Part shown: piece by piece, positions 60,350 through 64,000 of the stretch
Layout of the letters: each line of letters begins with the position of its first letter
Position numbering within the stretch: position 1 is the first letter of the stretch
The notes under the pieces: generated by a model
What the model saw: only the letters and a program-made list of their open reading frames with translations
What the model was told of the DNA's origin: nothing
Database searches by the model: none
Source: SIRX01 sp965213905
GTDB lineage: Bacteria > Actinomycetota > Rubrobacteria > Rubrobacterales > Rubrobacteraceae
Assembly (NCBI GenBank): GCA_965213905.1
Contig: OZ243922.1
Span: 1,860,001-1,924,000, forward strand
DNA length: 64,000 bases
Reading direction: 5' to 3'
Position numbers and translations under genes: made by a program

Positions 60350-60488
60350 TTAAGAGGGCTCGTTATTCAAGGTATTCACCATTTCGAGGGCGGTGTTTTC
60401 GTCCGTGATCAGGACGTTCAGCAACCCGGCGCGTACGGCGCCGATGTTCGGCAGGGCCTTACCGGGGCCGCCGCTCACCCCGATGCGG
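60350..60488 (-). pseudogene. C-terminal fragment of a SorC/DeoR-family sugar regulator
   Basis: Read on the minus strand, the fragment encodes RIGVSGGPGKALPNIGAVRA then GLLNVLITDENTALEMV and stops: this is the end of a SorC-family sugar-binding domain (G-V-x-G-G-P-x-K and LITDE are diagnostic). Upstream of the break at about 60488 the sequence changes abruptly to plus-strand PTS IIC. The DNA-binding half is missing. Confidence 0.82.
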
Positions 60489-60912
60489 CGCCTTCGCCCC
60501 AATGGCCGCCGTAATGGCCGCCGGTATGGTTCCGCCGCTGGCGCTCGCGCTGGCGACCGCCGTCCGGGGCAAGCTCTTTACCCCCGCCGAAAACCGCGCC
60601 GGGCAGGCGAACTGGGTTATGGGAGCCTCGTTTATAACCGAGGGCGCCATTCCTTTTGCCGCGGCAGACCCCTTGCGCGTAATCCCTTCTATGGTGGTCG
60701 GATCGGCGCTCACGGCCTCGTTGTCGCTGGCGTTCAACGCGACGCTGCGGGCCCCACACGGCGGCATCTTCGTGATCGGGCTCATCGGCAATTGGCCGCT
60801 GTACCTGCTCGCCATAGCTATCGGCACGGTAGTTAGCGCGGCGCTCGTGGTAGCGGTCAAAGAGTTCACCGGCGGGGCGGATAAAGATAAAGCAACGTCC
60901 GAAGCATCCTGA
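60489..60912 (+). pseudogene. C-terminal fragment of fructose-type PTS permease IIC
   Basis: From CCTTCGCCCCAATGG onward the plus strand encodes about 137 residues of a fructose-family IIC: APMAAVMAAGMVPPLALALA, GASFITEGAIPFAAADPLRV, LRAPHGGIFV. The first two-thirds, including all preceding helices and the IIA/IIB parts, are missing. The ATG at 60502 is only an internal Met of the ancestral gene. Non-functional alone. Confidence 0.85.
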
Positions 60913-61244
60913 ATAACTTCGTAGATAGCAGGCTTTGGCCGTCCTCCGGTGGCGGCCAAAACCTGCGCGAGGGAGCCTCAACCCTAAAAGCCGGCCGAAA
61001 TTTACGCAAGGAATACGTTTTTGACTGAGGCAGTATGCGCGGTAACGAAAGCAGCCGTCGTGAAAGAAACTTCCGAAAATTTACTGCAAGCGCGGGATCC
61101 TTGTAGTGGCCGGGATCTCTACTCCAATCTTGTCAACAACTTTCGTGCCGGGACGACTTTAATAACTTATTGCACAAAGCTATTTGCGGGCGTAGACTGC
61201 CTGTGAAAGGTAGGTTAAATTCGCGTGTATAGAGGGAGAGTGTA
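60913..61244 (+). other. 330-base upstream region of the mannitol-type PTS gene
   Basis: No convincing gene is seen. It holds a small palindrome AATAACTTATT (about 61160-61170), near TTATTGCACAAAGC, that may be an operator, and AGGGAGAG before the ATG at 61245. A 61-codon ORF here has no domain content and is not annotated. Confidence 0.4.
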
Positions 61245-63092
61245 ATGGCCCAGGCAGGCACCGCCAACGGCGGAGGCGAATCAACGAGCGCAAGCCTCCG
61301 GATGAAGGTACAGAAGTTCGGCAGTTATCTTAGTGGCATGGTCATGCCGAACATCGGCGCCTTGATCGCTTGGGGTTTGATCACGGCCCTATTCATACCC
61401 GATGGATGGCTTCCTAACGAGACGTTGGCACAGTTGGTGGAACCCATGCTTATCTATCTGCTGCCGCTTCTGATCGGCATCAGCGGGGGCCGGATGGTCT
61501 ACGGGGTGCGTGGGGCCGTCGTCGGCGCTATCGCAACCCTGGGTGCCATAGTCGGCTCCGACGTTCCAATGTTCTTGGGCGCTTTTATTATGGGACCGCT
61601 CGGCGCGTACTTGATAATGAAATTTGACGAGCTTCTCGAGGGCAAGGTTCGTCAGGGCTTTGAGATGCTGGTAAACAACTTCTCCGCCGGTATCATCGGT
61701 GGCATCCTGGCAATACTCGGCCTGCTCGGTGTCAGCCCTATCGTCACCGCCCTAAGTAATGCCCTCGGGGCCGGCGTTGAATTCATAATTAACTTGAATC
61801 TTCTGCCCCTCGTAAGCATCTTTGTCGAGCCGGCGAAGGTACTGTTCTTAAATAACGCGATCAACCATGGCATCATCGCGCCGCTTGCCCTGGACCAGGC
61901 GGGCGAGGCCGGAAAATCAATACTCTTCCTCGTAGAAACGAACCCCGGGCCGGGTCTCGGGGTGCTTCTAGCATACTGGTTCGTGGGCAGCGGCGTTTCC
62001 AGGAACTCCGCCCCCGGCGCGGCGATCATCCACTTCTTCGGGGGCATTCACGAGATCTACTTCCCCTACGTCTTGATGAAGCCGGTACTGCTTCTGGCGG
62101 TCATAGCCGGGGGAGCCAGCGGACTTTTTGTGGAGTCCCTCCTTGGGGTAGGGCTCGTCTCGACCCCCGCACCGGGGAGCATTATCGCCATCCTGGCGCT
62201 CACGCCTCCCGGAAACTTTATCGGGGTGATACTGGGTGTCGCCACGGCCACGGGCGTTTCTTTCCTGGTCGCTTCTCTGCTTATCCGCCGCTCCTCTGAT
62301 GAGGAAGACGAGGATCAACTGTCGCAAGCCACAGAACAAATGGAGGGCATGAAGGGCAAGAAGAGCCAAGCCTCCGACTCCCTCGCCGCGAACGGCTCCA
62401 ACGGCTCGAAGGAAAAGACCGGCGTTGCCGCTGTGCCGGACGCCTCGCACGTTGATTCCATCGTGTTCGCCTGTGACGCCGGTATGGGGTCCAGCGCGAT
62501 GGGTGCCTCCTTGCTCCGCAAAAAGGTTAACGAGGCGGACCTTGATATAGACGTAACCAACGCTTCTATCGGCGACCTCACGGGCGATGAGGACATCATC
62601 ATCACCCACAAGGACCTGACCGAGCGGGCAAAAGAGCACACGCCGAACGCAGTACACGTCTCGGTAGAGAACTTCATGAATAGCCCGAAGTACGACGAGG
62701 TTATCGAGCAACTCAAGAACGGCGGGTCGAACGGTGCCGCCGCGTCCAACGGGGACGGCGGGGAAGAAGAAGCGGGCGAAAACGGCTCCGGCTCCTTCGA
62801 TTACTCGGAGATCGAGAAAGTTATCTTCGCCTGCGACGCCGGCATGGGTTCGAGTGCGATGGGCGCATCCCTCTTGCGCAAAAAGGCGCAGGATGCCGGG
62901 CTGGATCTCGAAGTAGACAACTCGGCGATCAACGAGCTTGTGGGTGATGAGGACGTGATCATTACGCACAAAGACCTTACGGAACGGGCGAAGTCGAAGG
63001 TGCCGGGTGCCCACCACATCTCGGTAGAGAACTTCATGAACAGCCCGAAGTACGACGAACTCGTTGACGACATCGCGTCAGCCCGGGTCTAG
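61245..63092 (+). CDS. mtlA: mannitol-type PTS transporter IIC with two tandem IIB domains
   Basis: The IIC part (residues 1-350) follows MtlA closely: VQKFGSYLSGMVMPNIGALI, NNAINHGIIAPL, and HFFGGIHEIYFPYVLMKP. A linker then leads to two complete IIB domains (about residues 400-485 and 520-605), each with the phospho-Cys in FACDAGMGSSAMGASLLRKK (Cys410 and Cys530) and SVENFMNSPKYDE at the end. The usual arrangement has one IIB. IIA is not in this gene and may lie downstream. Substrate mannitol is inferred from IIC similarity. Confidence 0.92.
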   Translation: MAQAGTANGGGESTSASLRMKVQKFGSYLSGMVMPNIGALIAWGLITALFIPDGWLPNETLAQLVEPMLIYLLPLLIGISGGRMVYGVRGAVVGAIATLGAIVGSDVPMFLGAFIMGPLGAYLIMKFDELLEGKVRQGFEMLVNNFSAGIIGGILAILGLLGVSPIVTALSNALGAGVEFIINLNLLPLVSIFVEPAKVLFLNNAINHGIIAPLALDQAGEAGKSILFLVETNPGPGLGVLLAYWFVGSGVSRNSAPGAAIIHFFGGIHEIYFPYVLMKPVLLLAVIAGGASGLFVESLLGVGLVSTPAPGSIIAILALTPPGNFIGVILGVATATGVSFLVASLLIRRSSDEEDEDQLSQATEQMEGMKGKKSQASDSLAANGSNGSKEKTGVAAVPDASHVDSIVFACDAGMGSSAMGASLLRKKVNEADLDIDVTNASIGDLTGDEDIIITHKDLTERAKEHTPNAVHVSVENFMNSPKYDEVIEQLKNGGSNGAAASNGDGGEEEAGENGSGSFDYSEIEKVIFACDAGMGSSAMGASLLRKKAQDAGLDLEVDNSAINELVGDEDVIITHKDLTERAKSKVPGAHHISVENFMNSPKYDELVDDIASARV

Positions 63093-63108
63093 GGCGGGGC
63101 ATGGCGCA

Positions 63109-64000
63109 ATGGGACTCTCGGCCCGGGAGATACGGCTGATCGAGGTCCTGTTGCGCCATCCTGGCGGCCTCACGGCCGGCGGCATCGCCGAACGGCTGAA
63201 CGTGAGCACCCGGACGGTTCACCGCGACCTGCAACCCGCCTCGGACTTTCTCGGTTCGCACGACCTGACGCTCGTGCGTCAGTCGGGCCGCGGCATGAGC
63301 GTCGAGGGGTCCCCCGAAGCGCGGGAACAGGCGCTCGAATACCTCCACGAGATGGGTCCGGTAAGCCTACCGCCGCACGAACGGCAGCTATCGTTGCTCA
63401 GCGTACTACTTGCGGCCGAGCAGCCGATCAAGCTGCGGGCGTTGGGAAGCCGCCTAAAAGTCGCCATCGGGACCGTCAGCCGTGACCTGGACGAAATGGA
63501 AGGCTGGCTCGCGGAATTCGGCCTCTCCCTGGTGCGCAAACGCGGTTCCGGGGTCGAAATCTCCGGCAGGGAAGGCGACCGCCGCCGGGCGATACGACAC
63601 TTGATCTCCCAGAACCTAGACGAAACTGCTCTGCTCTCACACCTTCAAGAACTCGAAGAAAGAACCGCAACCTCCTCGGAGAGATCTACGGGCGGCATGA
63701 CAGACCAGTTGCTCGGCCTGATTGATGAGGAACGCTTGCAAGGGGTAAAGTCTCTGACCCAGAACATGGTCCGCAACCTGCCGTACCCGATCGCGGACGA
63801 CGCCTTTGCCGACTTTACTATTCACGTCGCGCTGGTGGTCGAGCGACGCTTGCAGGGTGCAGAGCTCGCGATGGACGAAGAAATGCAAGGGAGACTCCAG
63901 AAGATGGACGAGTACGCCTATGCCCGGAGCCTCGCCGAAGATATCGAGAAGAACTTCGACGTAACCCTCCCGGAAGAGGAGATCGGCTACGTAACCACGC
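63109..64000 (+). CDS. PTS-regulated transcriptional activator (MtlR/BglG-like), cut by window end
   Basis: From ATG 63109 the frame stays open for 297 codons to the edge. It starts with an HTH domain (GLTAGGIAERLNVSTRTVHRD), a second HTH (PIKLRALGSRLKVAIGTVSRD), then a PRD domain (FTIHVALVVERRLQG, His near residue 244) and EEEIGYVTT that begins the next PRD segment. Homologues MtlR/LicR activate PTS operons when PRDs are phosphorylated. It starts 17 bases after mtlA. Confidence 0.88.
   Translation, partial: MGLSAREIRLIEVLLRHPGGLTAGGIAERLNVSTRTVHRDLQPASDFLGSHDLTLVRQSGRGMSVEGSPEAREQALEYLHEMGPVSLPPHERQLSLLSVLLAAEQPIKLRALGSRLKVAIGTVSRDLDEMEGWLAEFGLSLVRKRGSGVEISGREGDRRRAIRHLISQNLDETALLSHLQELEERTATSSERSTGGMTDQLLGLIDEERLQGVKSLTQNMVRNLPYPIADDAFADFTIHVALVVERRLQGAELAMDEEMQGRLQKMDEYAYARSLAEDIEKNFDVTLPEEEIGYVTT

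Noticed and set aside
61021..61206. 61-codon ORF upstream of mtlA
   Set aside because: TTG start without a ribosome site and no domain or membrane pattern; treated as intergenic.

Overview
The window is high-GC bacterial chromosome that fits a Rubrobacter-like actinobacterium. The clues are the gene content (MurT/GatD lipid II amidation, a TreT-plus-OtsA trehalose pair, a microbial rhodopsin, a Rieske/cytochrome b complex with CydA-like partners, Asp23/AmaP envelope-stress genes) and the frequent GTG/TTG starts. This assignment is inferred from content; no rRNA or tRNA gene was seen. Most of the window is chromosomal housekeeping and accessory metabolism. One intact insertion sequence and several decaying genes are present.

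Layout. 0-5.6 kb: an RnfC/PduS-like flavoprotein followed by an intact IS982-family element with a perfect 6-bp target duplication, an acyltransferase/HAD pair, a decayed double-SHOCT gene and a lipid kinase. 5.9-10 kb: small genes, ThpR, LarB (start unclear), an HtrA-type protease with a Cys-less HMA-like partner, and a small NlpC/P60 protein. 10.3-12.7 kb: murT-gatD, separated by a repeat-bearing spacer.

12.7-19.5 kb is the most interesting part. A well-matched guanidine-I (ykkC) riboswitch with an overlapping terminator precedes a ureohydrolase with all metal ligands, a sodium:solute symporter, and the genes ureA-cynS-ureB-ureC. Read together this is a guanidine-nitrogen salvage pathway: guanidine is sensed, probably imported, hydrolysed to urea and ammonia, and the urea split by urease, with a cyanase placed between ureA and ureB to remove cyanate. 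No urease maturation genes are in the window.

19.5-36.6 kb: a nucleotidyltransferase, moeA, an HhH protein overlapping a DEDDh-exonuclease/UvrC-like fusion, a two-component system, a site-2 protease, a degenerate M23 protein, a very long repeat-rich NlpC/P60 protein, a slipin, an anti-sigma-type ATPase, and treT-otsA. 36.6-44.2 kb (minus strand): rhodopsin, six small envelope-stress genes (DUF2273-like, two AmaP-like, two Asp23-like, GlsB-like), a frameshifted purine permease, an ABC exporter and a two-TM protein.

44.4-50.1 kb: a respiratory operon with Rieske protein, cytochrome b6-like and subunit IV-like genes flanked by two CydA-like genes and ended by a 41-residue one-TM protein; no c-type heme motif was seen. 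50.2-60.2 kb: two SDRs, a Lon-N-domain protein, an immunity-protein-like remnant, MscS, Ddl, an HD protein, a lipoprotein, family-5 UDG, archaeal-type phosphoglycerate mutase, an MBL hydrolase and a FUSC protein. 60.3-64 kb: a rearrangement junction joining a SorC-regulator tail to a PTS IIC tail, then a mannitol-type PTS transporter with two tandem IIB domains and the start of its PRD-type activator, cut by the window edge.
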